From assembly GCA_016744695.1 (NCBI GenBank), contig JADGDV010000014.1:17125-81124 (forward strand): DNA of 64,000 nt, read 5' to 3'. Position 1 is the first letter of the stretch. The number at the start of each line of letters is the position of its first letter. The notes under the pieces were generated by a model, which did no database searches, was not told the origin of the DNA, and saw only the letters and a list, made by a program, of their open reading frames with translations. Source of the DNA: Hahellaceae bacterium (GTDB lineage Bacteria > Pseudomonadota > Gammaproteobacteria > Pseudomonadales > Oleiphilaceae). The position numbers and the translations under genes are program-made. This document shows positions 56,978 to 64,000 of this stretch, piece by piece.

Positions 56978-57005
56978 AAGTAAATACACTATCCGGTGTT
57001 TACTT
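56978..57005 (-). other. Hairpin between the first and second genes of the giant operon
   Basis: An imperfect inverted repeat (on the plus strand AAGTAAATACAC and GTGTTTACTT around ATCCG) overlaps the stop codon of the 285-residue gene and lies 50 bases upstream of the giant gene's start. It could reduce read-through, protect a processed end, or be neutral. No T-tract follows on the minus strand. Confidence 0.4.
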
Positions 57006-57857
57006 TTTCTTAAATTTTTTACTTAACTGGACCACAACCCATGCAAGCTTTTTAGCAAAACATAAGGTCTGGCGAAGTAGTGCTATCCACTCACGCCATA
57101 ATTGCCCAAGGGCGGGTAATGGCTCGTTAGGATTATCACAGTCATGTGGGGGCGCATCATCAGGAGGCCCTGTTGTGGGAGGTTCAAGATTAACGGGGGT
57201 AGGGGGTAATGATTCATCCCTGGGAGGGATGTCTCCTGCTTTAATCGCTTTTGCGTAAGCGTCTATTTCATCTACTGTAACAGGCTCTGAATAGAGGTAG
57301 AAAACACTTTTTCCATCAGTATAAATGCCACTGATTTTAATGGCTGCGTCAGTAAACTTTGCGGCTTTAAGCTGCTCACCCGCTTCTAACAAGGCAAACC
57401 ATAAGTGTTCTTGAACAATTTCGCCCCAACGGTGTGCCATTAACTGCTCGCCCCTAGGGAGGTGCTCTGTACTAATGATAAGAGAGGCGGTGTTAGCATC
57501 ACTACCAATTTTGAAAGGGATAACCATAGGCACCAAACCGGTACCATCCGCTTCTAGGGTGAGCTCAAATAAAATTAAGCCAGGTTTAAGTGCAAAGCGT
57601 AGTTTGTCTAAGTGAACAACAACGTCAGATTCTGCATCTTCCCAAATAACAGGTCCAATTTCATAACCGGTAGGTACAAGCAAGGTTTGAATGGTATTTT
57701 GTAGGTCGCTCGGTGAAAAACTGAGTAGAAAAATATCATCTGTATTAGCAGGGATTTGAACAGCTGAAGTTTGCACAACAGAAGATTTCGCCGAGAGTGG
57801 GGCTTGCTGTAACTGTTCGGTATTTTGTTTATCAGATGAAATAGAGGAAGACCTCAT
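57000..57857 (-). CDS. Uncharacterised 285-residue first protein of the giant operon
   Basis: A soluble protein with three parts. A folded N-terminal part at about 35-200 has beta strands (VVVHLDKLRFALKPGLILFE, then MVIPFKIGS) and a helix around HRWGEIVQEHLWFALLEAG. A Pro-rich linker follows at about 210-250 (PPRDESLPPTPVNLEPP, PPDDAPPHDCDNP). The amphipathic C-terminal helix ends in KKFKKK. I chose the ATG at 57857 because AAGGAG lies seven bases before it; an upstream in-frame start at 57905 has no such site. The tail could bind membrane or an acidic partner. It is followed by the 3670-residue gene after 72 bases. No known family is recognised. Confidence 0.85.
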   Translation of the reverse strand: MRSSSISSDKQNTEQLQQAPLSAKSSVVQTSAVQIPANTDDIFLLSFSPSDLQNTIQTLLVPTGYEIGPVIWEDAESDVVVHLDKLRFALKPGLILFELTLEADGTGLVPMVIPFKIGSDANTASLIISTEHLPRGEQLMAHRWGEIVQEHLWFALLEAGEQLKAAKFTDAAIKISGIYTDGKSVFYLYSEPVTVDEIDAYAKAIKAGDIPPRDESLPPTPVNLEPPTTGPPDDAPPHDCDNPNEPLPALGQLWREWIALLRQTLCFAKKLAWVVVQLSKKFKKK

Positions 57858-58004
57858 GCGCAGCTCCTTATAGAAGATTAATCGTCCATAAATCCGATAC
57901 AGCACAATTCGGTATATTTAATGTAAACTATTTTGGTATTGGGTTCTAGGGTTAATTAGGGTAGGGAGGTAATATATTGGTGCTTTATAGAGTGTTACAG
58001 ACAC

Positions 58005-58036
58005 AAAAAAACCGTAGCCCCAAGAGGATACGGTTT
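58005..58036 (-). terminator. Intrinsic terminator after the tRNA-fMet genes
   Basis: On the minus strand, AACCGTA and TACGGTT form a 7-bp stem with a loop of 13 bases, followed by a run of Ts. It lies 35 bases beyond the 3' end of the second tRNA gene and separates the tRNA transcript from the giant operon. Confidence 0.85.
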
Positions 58037-58070
58037 ATTCGTACAATATCGGATCTTTAAGATCCTAAAT

Positions 58071-58147
<77 letters not shown>

Positions 58148-58199
58148 TCAAAACTGGTATAACAAACGTATTTACTGGCAATAAATATACGTTCTAAAT

Positions 58200-58276
<77 letters not shown>

Positions 58277-58290
58277 TCAATGTGGGGCGT

Positions 58291-58319
58291 ATAGTATAGA
58301 TGGGCTGGTGTAAGGTCAA
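58291..58319 (-). promoter_or_regulatory. Sigma-70 promoter of the tRNA-fMet genes
   Basis: On the minus strand, TTGACC and TACTAT are separated by 17 bases and are followed by the GC-rich ACGCCCCAC discriminator, then the tRNA start about 14 bases after the -10 box. A GC-rich discriminator is typical of stable RNA promoters under stringent control. Confidence 0.75.
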
Positions 58320-58422
58320 TACATATTTTTAATAAGATGAAAAGATATGTAGGCTGGTTTAGTCTAAGCTTTAAGAAGAGGAAAGAGCGTACGCACAATA
58401 AATATTATAGAGATACCGAGTG

Positions 58423-59490
58423 ATGTCTACAGTACCTACAGTGGAAGCATTAATTGAACGGGCAAGGAAAAATGAAGATATAGCCCGAAGGTTGTTTGAT
58501 ATTGAAGTGGCGATAATGAATATTGCTCACTGTGCAGATTTCTTTGAGCAACTCTTATCGTTGGTATCGGATAGATTTAACATTGAGCATGTTTGGGTTT
58601 CTCTTACAGACTCGCCAGTTAACGATCATATTCTTCGATCATTGAAGGGTGACCGAGATGAAGAGCAGAAAGCAGTCTTGCATATCATGGCAACGATGGA
58701 CTTTTTGCAAGCAACTCAAAGTAGCCGCGATCCTATTCTGACAAACTGTGACTTCAAAAAATACCGGAGCCTCACGCCTGCAGCTATTTATTCGCAACTT
58801 GGTTCAATGGCCATCTTACCTTTAGTGGTCGATGGTAAAATTATTGGTAGTCTTAATTTAGGTGATAGCTCGAGCGAGCGTTATGAGCCGACAAAAGATA
58901 GTTTCTTTTTAAAGCAGTTGGCAGTGAAAGCATCAATTTCACTCGCAGGGGTGTCTATTCGTGAAAAAATAAGCTTTTTGGCAACGCGTGACCCTCTCAC
59001 TCTGCTGCATAATCGCCGTGAAATGGAAGGATCGCTTGATCAAGAGTTAAGCCGTAGTAGGAGGCACCATAACCCTTTAGCCTTAGTGTTTATTGATTGT
59101 GATGATTTTAAGCTGGTAAATGACACTTATGGTCATGATTGTGGCGATATGTATCTTAAATATGTGGCTAATAAGCTCCTCGATATGACGCGAAAAGACG
59201 ACATGGTCTTTCGGTTTGCCGGGGATGAGTTTGTACTACTTCTACCTAATCAAAACACCAGTGATGCTGAGCTAATTGCAGGGAGAATTAAAGATTATTT
59301 GTCCTGTCATTCTATGGATTACAAAGGACTTCAGGTGTCTGTATCTATTAGTTATGGCTCAATTTCAACGGACCAACTGGTTGATCCAAACTGTAAAACT
59401 TTATTGAAAGCGGCTGATGAAAGACTTTATGAGATGAAAAAGCACAAACCACCAAAGTGTTCATTACTTGATGTTCTGGACCTTCATTAA
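58423..59490 (+). CDS. DUF484-like diguanylate cyclase
   Basis: A 355-residue soluble protein. The first 180 residues match the GAF-like DUF484 pattern (IEHVWVSLTDSP, then GSMAILPLVVDGKIIGSLNLG). A GGDEF domain follows (about 195-345) with RDPLTLLHNRREME, FIDCDDFKLVNDTYGHDCGD and RFAGDEF. The signature is AGDEF, a variant that is still compatible with c-di-GMP synthesis. I use the ATG at 58423; a GTG directly before it is also possible. The gene is divergent from the tRNA genes and convergent with the AraC gene, with one base between the two stops. Confidence 0.9.
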   Translation: MSTVPTVEALIERARKNEDIARRLFDIEVAIMNIAHCADFFEQLLSLVSDRFNIEHVWVSLTDSPVNDHILRSLKGDRDEEQKAVLHIMATMDFLQATQSSRDPILTNCDFKKYRSLTPAAIYSQLGSMAILPLVVDGKIIGSLNLGDSSSERYEPTKDSFFLKQLAVKASISLAGVSIREKISFLATRDPLTLLHNRREMEGSLDQELSRSRRHHNPLALVFIDCDDFKLVNDTYGHDCGDMYLKYVANKLLDMTRKDDMVFRFAGDEFVLLLPNQNTSDAELIAGRIKDYLSCHSMDYKGLQVSVSISYGSISTDQLVDPNCKTLLKAADERLYEMKKHKPPKCSLLDVLDLH

Positions 59491-59491
59491 C

Positions 59492-60496
59492 TTAGCGCTC
59501 ACCCTGACGGTAGGCACCGGGTGTTAGGTTGGTCCATTTTTTAAACGCTCTGTGAAATGTACTAGGCTCCGTAAAACCGACCCGATAGGCGATTTCATTA
59601 ATTGAAAAGTCATTTCGGCTTAGATGGTAAATAGCTTGGTCACGTCGGATATTATCTTTTATTTCCTGATACGATGTGTTTTCTTCTTTTAATCTTCGCC
59701 TTAGTGTTTGTGGGCTTAGGTTAAGTTTTGATGAAACGGCTTCAAAGTCAGGCAGCTCTTCTCTCAAGTCTCTCCCTATATGTTGCCGTATTTGGCTTGT
59801 GTAGCTGTTGTAGTCATCAGGTTTACCTAGCAAATCTGCAGGGGATGATTTTAGAAAATCTTTTAATTCTTGTTCATCTCTAATAATTGTTTCATGCAGA
59901 TAGCGGGTATTAAATGATAGTTGTGTTTGCTTTTGATTAAACGAAAGAGGGCAGTGAAACAGGTGTTTATATTCGTTTACATGTTCGGGTTCCGGATAGT
60001 TGAAAGAAACTTTATCAAGTATTATGCGTTTCCCGATTAACCAGCATGAGAGGCGATGCCAGATAACTAAAAGGCTTTCTTGTAAAAAGTGATAAGGGTC
60101 GTCTAGCGCTTCGTCAAAAGCAATAGTGAGATGTGCTTGCTCTTCATTGTAGGTCAGCTCCATTGTTATGGGCTTGTCAAAAAGATTGTAAAATGCATGT
60201 GCCCGTTTAAATACACTTTCAAGCGTGTTGCTGTGAATGGTTAAGTAGCACATGGTTGCGAATGTGCCGGGTTTACTTTTGCTTGATGAAAACCCCATAT
60301 ATTCATCTTGCATAGTATTCCAGAGGGTCTGCATGAGTTGCGTGTATTGCTTGTCAGTAACTCTGGCTCCCTGTTGTTGCATTAGCGCAGGTTCGATGCC
60401 AGCTGTTATCAGTATCTCTGAGGTATTTATTCCTTTCTTTAGCGCACCACTTAGAGCGGCTTTTACGAAATGTTCTGAAACGGTGAGTTCAGCCAT
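59492..60496 (-). CDS. AraC family regulator
   Basis: A 334-residue transcription regulator. The N-terminal part (about residues 20-200) matches the arabinose-binding-like domain common in this type, and the C-terminal part has two helix-turn-helix units: LSPQTLRRRLKEE, then INEIAYRVGFTEPSTFHRAF and KKWTNLTPGAYRQ at the end. An AGGAC ribosome binding site precedes the ATG. It is divergent from the alpha-methylacyl-CoA racemase gene, whose start is 130 bases away, so it may control it. The effector is unknown; fatty acid or CoA derivatives are possible. Confidence 0.92.
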   Translation of the reverse strand: MAELTVSEHFVKAALSGALKKGINTSEILITAGIEPALMQQQGARVTDKQYTQLMQTLWNTMQDEYMGFSSSKSKPGTFATMCYLTIHSNTLESVFKRAHAFYNLFDKPITMELTYNEEQAHLTIAFDEALDDPYHFLQESLLVIWHRLSCWLIGKRIILDKVSFNYPEPEHVNEYKHLFHCPLSFNQKQTQLSFNTRYLHETIIRDEQELKDFLKSSPADLLGKPDDYNSYTSQIRQHIGRDLREELPDFEAVSSKLNLSPQTLRRRLKEENTSYQEIKDNIRRDQAIYHLSRNDFSINEIAYRVGFTEPSTFHRAFKKWTNLTPGAYRQGER

Positions 60497-60626
60497 ACAA
60501 GTCCTGAAAGTTATAAATTATAGGGGGCTAGTGAGTGAATATGTTATCCGTAATGTTGTAAATTCACATTGAAGGTGGCTAGTTGTAAGCCTACTATGGT
60601 GTAAACCAGCTTACAAGGAACGCGTT

Positions 60627-61808
60627 ATGCCAGGTCCATTAACTTCACTAAAAATACTTGATTTTTCGACCTTATTACCAGGGCCATATGCCTCTATGAT
60701 GTTAGCTGATATGGGAGCTGAAGTGCTACGGGTAGAGTCTCCCACACGCATAGACCTTGTTCGTGTATTACCTCCAATGGATGGTAATGAGTCTGCCAGT
60801 CATTCATTTTTAAATCGAGGGAAGCGTTCTATTGCACTTGATTTAAAGAAGGAAGGGGCTGTTGATATTATCAAAAAATTAGTGAGTGAATATGACGTTA
60901 TATTAGAGCAATTTAGACCCGGTGTTATGGATCGTTTAGGTGTCGGCTATTCTGTTCTGTCAGAGATTAACCCTTCTCTCATCTATTGTTCCATTACGGG
61001 GTATGGTCAAACAGGCCCATACAAAGATAGGGCTGGGCATGATATCAATTACCTGTCATTAGCGGGTGTTTCAAGTTACAGCGGCAGGAAAGAGCAAGGA
61101 CCACCCCCCTTGGGTGTTCAGGTCGCTGATGTGGCTGGCGGTTCCCATCATGCGGTAATGGGTATTTTAGCGGCGGTTATACATCGTCAGCAAACAGGAG
61201 AGGGGCAGTTCATTGATATAAGCATGACAGATGCTGCTTTTGCTATGAATGGTATGTCGGGAGCGGGTTATCTGGCAGCAGGTTTGGAGCCTGTTGTAGA
61301 AGAAGGATTCTTAAACGGGGGGGGCTTTTATGATTATTACGAAACAGCCGATGGTCGTTATTTTTCAGTGGGAGGGCTTGAGCCTCAGTTCATGAAAATA
61401 TTATGCGAGTCACTTGAACGGCCAGACTTAACCAGTATAGGTTTAAGTCAAAACCCTAAACACAAAACTCAGTTTAAAGCGTTTCTTAGTGAGCAATTTA
61501 AGCATAGAAACTATCAGGAATGGATTGTTTTTTTTAAGAACATTGATGCATGTGTTGAGCCTGTTTTATCTTTTTCAGAGTCTGTTGAGCATCCGCAAAT
61601 AATTGCGCGTGACATGGTGATTGAGGTTGACAGGGAAGATGGCACAAAGCAGCGCCAGTTAGGTCATCCGATAAAGTTTTCTAGCACTGCTTGCTGTGCT
61701 ACAGGTACGGGTGGGGCACTCGGTAAGCATACTGATGATGTACTGGTCGATGCGGGTTACTCAGAAGATGAGGTTCAGACGCTTCGGGCTAATGGATTGT
61801 TTGGGTAA
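60627..61808 (+). CDS. Alpha-methylacyl-CoA racemase (CaiB/BaiF family)
   Basis: A 393-residue cytoplasmic enzyme that epimerises the alpha-methyl carbon of branched fatty acyl-CoA, making (2S) forms available for beta-oxidation. Evidence separates it from ordinary CoA transferases: His138 in GHDINYLSLAG, Asp168 in QVADVAGGS and Glu252 in GGLEPQF are spaced like the His126, Asp156 and Glu241 of the mycobacterial racemase MCR. AAGGA precedes the ATG. It is flanked by two AraC regulators, one divergent and one convergent, which implies local control. The gene is single. Confidence 0.9.
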   Translation: MPGPLTSLKILDFSTLLPGPYASMMLADMGAEVLRVESPTRIDLVRVLPPMDGNESASHSFLNRGKRSIALDLKKEGAVDIIKKLVSEYDVILEQFRPGVMDRLGVGYSVLSEINPSLIYCSITGYGQTGPYKDRAGHDINYLSLAGVSSYSGRKEQGPPPLGVQVADVAGGSHHAVMGILAAVIHRQQTGEGQFIDISMTDAAFAMNGMSGAGYLAAGLEPVVEEGFLNGGGFYDYYETADGRYFSVGGLEPQFMKILCESLERPDLTSIGLSQNPKHKTQFKAFLSEQFKHRNYQEWIVFFKNIDACVEPVLSFSESVEHPQIIARDMVIEVDREDGTKQRQLGHPIKFSSTACCATGTGGALGKHTDDVLVDAGYSEDEVQTLRANGLFG

Positions 61809-61817
61809 GCGTAAGGG

Positions 61818-62879
61818 TTAATCCTGGTCACGGAACTCACCTGGTGTTCTGCCTGTCCATGTTTTAAAGCTACGGTGAAATGATCGTGCTTCTGTAAAGC
61901 CGAGTCTCACTGCAATTTCTTGCAATGGTAATTGGCTGTTTTTTAGATAATCCTCTGCGAGTTCCTGCCTAACTTCATCCAGAATTTGCTGGTAGCTAGC
62001 GGACTCTTGCTGAAGTTTGCGTTGTAATGTTCTCGCATTAACGCCCATTTGTTCGGCTACAATATCTTTGCGAGATACGCCTTGCTTTAACTGGGCGCGT
62101 ATTGCGTTTTTGACCCGTGTACTAAGCCTCGATGAATTATCGGAAAGCACGGATATTTGAGATGATGCATGCTCTTCCAGTGTTTTTCGTAGAGATTGAT
62201 CGGGCTGACGTAAAGGCGTTTCCATGTACTCTTTGTTGATGACCAAACAGCTTGTTGGTTGATTAAAAATAACCTTACAGTTGAAGGCTTCTTCGTAAGC
62301 GCTCACTACCGATTTCTCGGGAGCCTCGTATTCAAGCCGTACTTCTATGGGGCCTTCATCTCTATTTGAGAGCCATTTTGCATAGTTATACCAAGAGGTA
62401 AGTACGTTATCTATCATGTGTCTGCGAACGGTTTGATCTGTGTAGGCGCAACTCCAGGTGATCAGAACCTTATCGTCCTCAGTTTCAATGGTGGTTACTC
62501 CCATATCGCCGACTAACTTCTCATAAGGAATAATTCTGTCTATGGCTTCACTTAGGGTGGCGCAACTCATGGTGATATAACCTAGTGCGCTGTATGAGCC
62601 AGGTTGCACATAGTTTCCAGACTTTAGTCCGAGGAGAGGGTCTTTTGACTGATCAATGAGATTTTTGATTAATTTTTGAAATTGCTCGCCTGTGATTCGC
62701 TCGCTTTCTTTATTCAATAAACCTGCCGAAACGCCTGCTGCATCTAGAGCAGAAGGGACAGATATACCTGAATCGTCAGCATAGCGCAGGTATTGTTGTA
62801 TGGCCGGTATAGAGGCAAATCCAAGGTGTTTCATGTTTAGATGGCTCAATTTGATGGGTGACTTGTCTTGATAGGTCAC
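61818..62879 (-). CDS. AraC family regulator, second copy
   Basis: A 353-residue regulator with the same plan as the one at 59492. The arabinose-binding-like N-terminal region has IPAIQQYLRYADDSGISVPS, and the C-terminal helix-turn-helix pair contains MGVNARTLQRKLQ, LQEIAVRLGFTEARSFHRSF and KTWTGRTPGEFR. The first codon is GTG at 62879; an ATG 15 codons later (62834) is an alternative that matches the family start better. The gene is divergent from the FAD-linked oxidase at 63074 with 194 bases between them and may control it. It is convergent with the racemase gene. Confidence 0.9.
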   Translation of the reverse strand: MTYQDKSPIKLSHLNMKHLGFASIPAIQQYLRYADDSGISVPSALDAAGVSAGLLNKESERITGEQFQKLIKNLIDQSKDPLLGLKSGNYVQPGSYSALGYITMSCATLSEAIDRIIPYEKLVGDMGVTTIETEDDKVLITWSCAYTDQTVRRHMIDNVLTSWYNYAKWLSNRDEGPIEVRLEYEAPEKSVVSAYEEAFNCKVIFNQPTSCLVINKEYMETPLRQPDQSLRKTLEEHASSQISVLSDNSSRLSTRVKNAIRAQLKQGVSRKDIVAEQMGVNARTLQRKLQQESASYQQILDEVRQELAEDYLKNSQLPLQEIAVRLGFTEARSFHRSFKTWTGRTPGEFRDQD

Positions 62880-63073
62880 TGACTCAAAATTTGTTTTCTA
62901 TAGTATGCATAGCAACTTTAGAAATGTGTGTTGACCAATATGTATGTTAACTACGAGCTTGTCTATTATAACGTATATAAGCATTGTATCTTAAATAGAT
63001 ATTAATTCTGTAGCTATCAACCACAGTTTTTATTACATAAACAAAAAATATATCAAAAGAAAGAGGGTGTGCT

Positions 63074-64000
63074 ATGCGTCGTTGGAATGGTTGGGGTGAT
63101 GAGGCAAATAAATTAGATTTACCTGCAAATGCAGATGTGTTTTTGTCAGGAAAAATAGGCGTAGCAACACCACTTGCTAATGTGACGCTTGAATCGGTGA
63201 TGAGCCAGGTACCTGCATCACGCTTGCCTGAGCACCCTTTAATTGTGACAGCTGAAGAAGATCGTGTTCGTCATGCCAGAGGGCAGAGCCTAGTTGATTG
63301 GTTGGCTATGAGGAGTGGTGATTATGAGGTTTTTCCTGATGGTGTGGCCTACCCCGAAACCAGTGACGAAGTAGCCGAGTTGCTTTCATTTTGTAGTGAC
63401 AAAGACATCTTGGTTATTCCTTATGGTGGTGGTACGAGTGTGGCGGGTCATATTAATCCGTTTAATTCAGATAAAGCAATCTTAACCATTGATATGGGGC
63501 GTATGAACCGCCTGATGGATTTGGAAGAAGATAGCTTGATTGCCACGTTTGGCGCGGGTACTCCTGGTCCGCAGGTTGAAGCACAATTACATGCTCGTGG
63601 GTATACCCTTGGGCACTTCCCACAATCATTTGAGTTGGCAACCATTGGAGGCTGGGTCGCCAGTCGATCAAGTGGCCAGCAGTCATTGCGTTATGGTCGT
63701 ATTGAGCAGTTGTTTGCAGGGGGGCGAATGGAAACCCCTAAAGGCCGCATGGATATCAATACGTTTCCTGCATCAGCGGCAGGCCCTGATGTAAGAGAAA
63801 TGGTGTTGGGCTCTGAAGGCCGTATGGGCATTATTACTGAAGTTAAGGTACGTGTTTCTAAGTTGGCTGAGAAAGAAGATTTCTTTGTTGTTTTCTTCCC
63901 GAGCTGGGATCAGGCAAAAGAAGCCGCAAAGACCATGGTTCAATCTCGTGTGCAGCTTTCAATGCTACGTTTAAGTAACGCGATTGAAACTGAAACACAG
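63074..64000 (+). CDS. FAD-linked oxidase, alkyldihydroxyacetonephosphate-synthase-like (3' end outside window)
   Basis: The visible 309 residues contain an FAD-binding PCMH-type domain: VAYPETSDEVAELLSF, IPYGGGTSVAGHINPF, and a substrate/FAD stretch GHFPQSFELATIGGWVASRS followed by GSEGRMGIITEVKV. The last motif is the typical end of the FAD-binding part; the first 60 residues are a family-specific N-terminal arm. The pattern points to the alkyl-DHAP synthase-like group used in ether-lipid or related lipid metabolism, but ordinary D-lactate or glycolate oxidases share these motifs. AGAGGG stands before the ATG. The 3' end lies beyond the window. Confidence 0.85.
   Translation, partial: MRRWNGWGDEANKLDLPANADVFLSGKIGVATPLANVTLESVMSQVPASRLPEHPLIVTAEEDRVRHARGQSLVDWLAMRSGDYEVFPDGVAYPETSDEVAELLSFCSDKDILVIPYGGGTSVAGHINPFNSDKAILTIDMGRMNRLMDLEEDSLIATFGAGTPGPQVEAQLHARGYTLGHFPQSFELATIGGWVASRSSGQQSLRYGRIEQLFAGGRMETPKGRMDINTFPASAAGPDVREMVLGSEGRMGIITEVKVRVSKLAEKEDFFVVFFPSWDQAKEAAKTMVQSRVQLSMLRLSNAIETETQ

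Noticed and set aside
38556..57857. Reading the giant operon as a phage tail, contractile injection or type VI system
   Set aside because: No sheath, tube, baseplate, AAA ATPase or spike protein was found, and no structural phage motif was seen in the four large proteins.

Overview
The window reads as chromosomal DNA of a marine, lipid-accumulating gammaproteobacterium. The evidence is an alcohol-forming fatty acyl-CoA reductase that closely follows the Marinobacter wax-ester enzyme, an acs gene followed by a CrbR/ErdR-type regulator, paired acyl-CoA dehydrogenases, an alpha-methylacyl-CoA racemase, a YfiR/diguanylate cyclase pair and many c-di-GMP and two-component proteins. The DNA is moderately AT-rich. 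No genus can be assigned from the sequence alone. I saw no insertion sequence, integrase, CRISPR array or rRNA.

Layout. Positions 1-5123 (minus) hold a TonB-dependent receptor, a FeeM-like acyltransferase, YfiR and a GGDEF/EAL protein cut by the window edge. Positions 5335-9814 (minus) hold a REC-PAS-GGDEF-EAL protein and an HDOD-GAF-histidine kinase. Positions 10097-17103 (plus) hold a FlhG/MinD-like ATPase, an alpha/beta hydrolase, the fatty acyl-CoA reductase, acs and its likely regulator. Positions 17155-21700 (minus) are housekeeping: a parvulin, a CvfB-like RNA-binding protein, a MATE exporter with a hexose-6-phosphate mutarotase, and small proteins. Positions 21918-27648 (minus) hold two acyl-CoA dehydrogenases and a three-gene signalling operon. 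Positions 27859-32835 hold a lipoprotein, a DksA-like zinc protein, msrB, a saccharopine-dehydrogenase-like reductase, trhO and a relic of a solute-binding protein gene. Positions 33094-38508 (plus) are a tight operon of two histidine kinases and two response regulators.

The most striking region is 38556-57857 (minus): five genes, four of them overlapping or nearly touching, that encode 285-, 3670-, 665-, 391- and 1396-residue proteins. None has an obvious signal peptide. The 3670-residue protein carries a DUF6603-type region and an embedded alpha/beta-hydrolase-like nucleophile elbow. The three genes after it look like members of widespread but uncharacterised families. This block is the best candidate for an undescribed multi-protein system. 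It starts just downstream of two tandem initiator tRNA genes (58071-58276), which have a clear promoter and terminator.

Positions 58423-64000 hold a DUF484-like/GGDEF protein, two AraC-family regulators flanking an alpha-methylacyl-CoA racemase, and the start of an FAD-linked oxidase. Together the non-giant genes describe a cell that makes and degrades storage or branched lipids and has a dense c-di-GMP and phosphorelay network.
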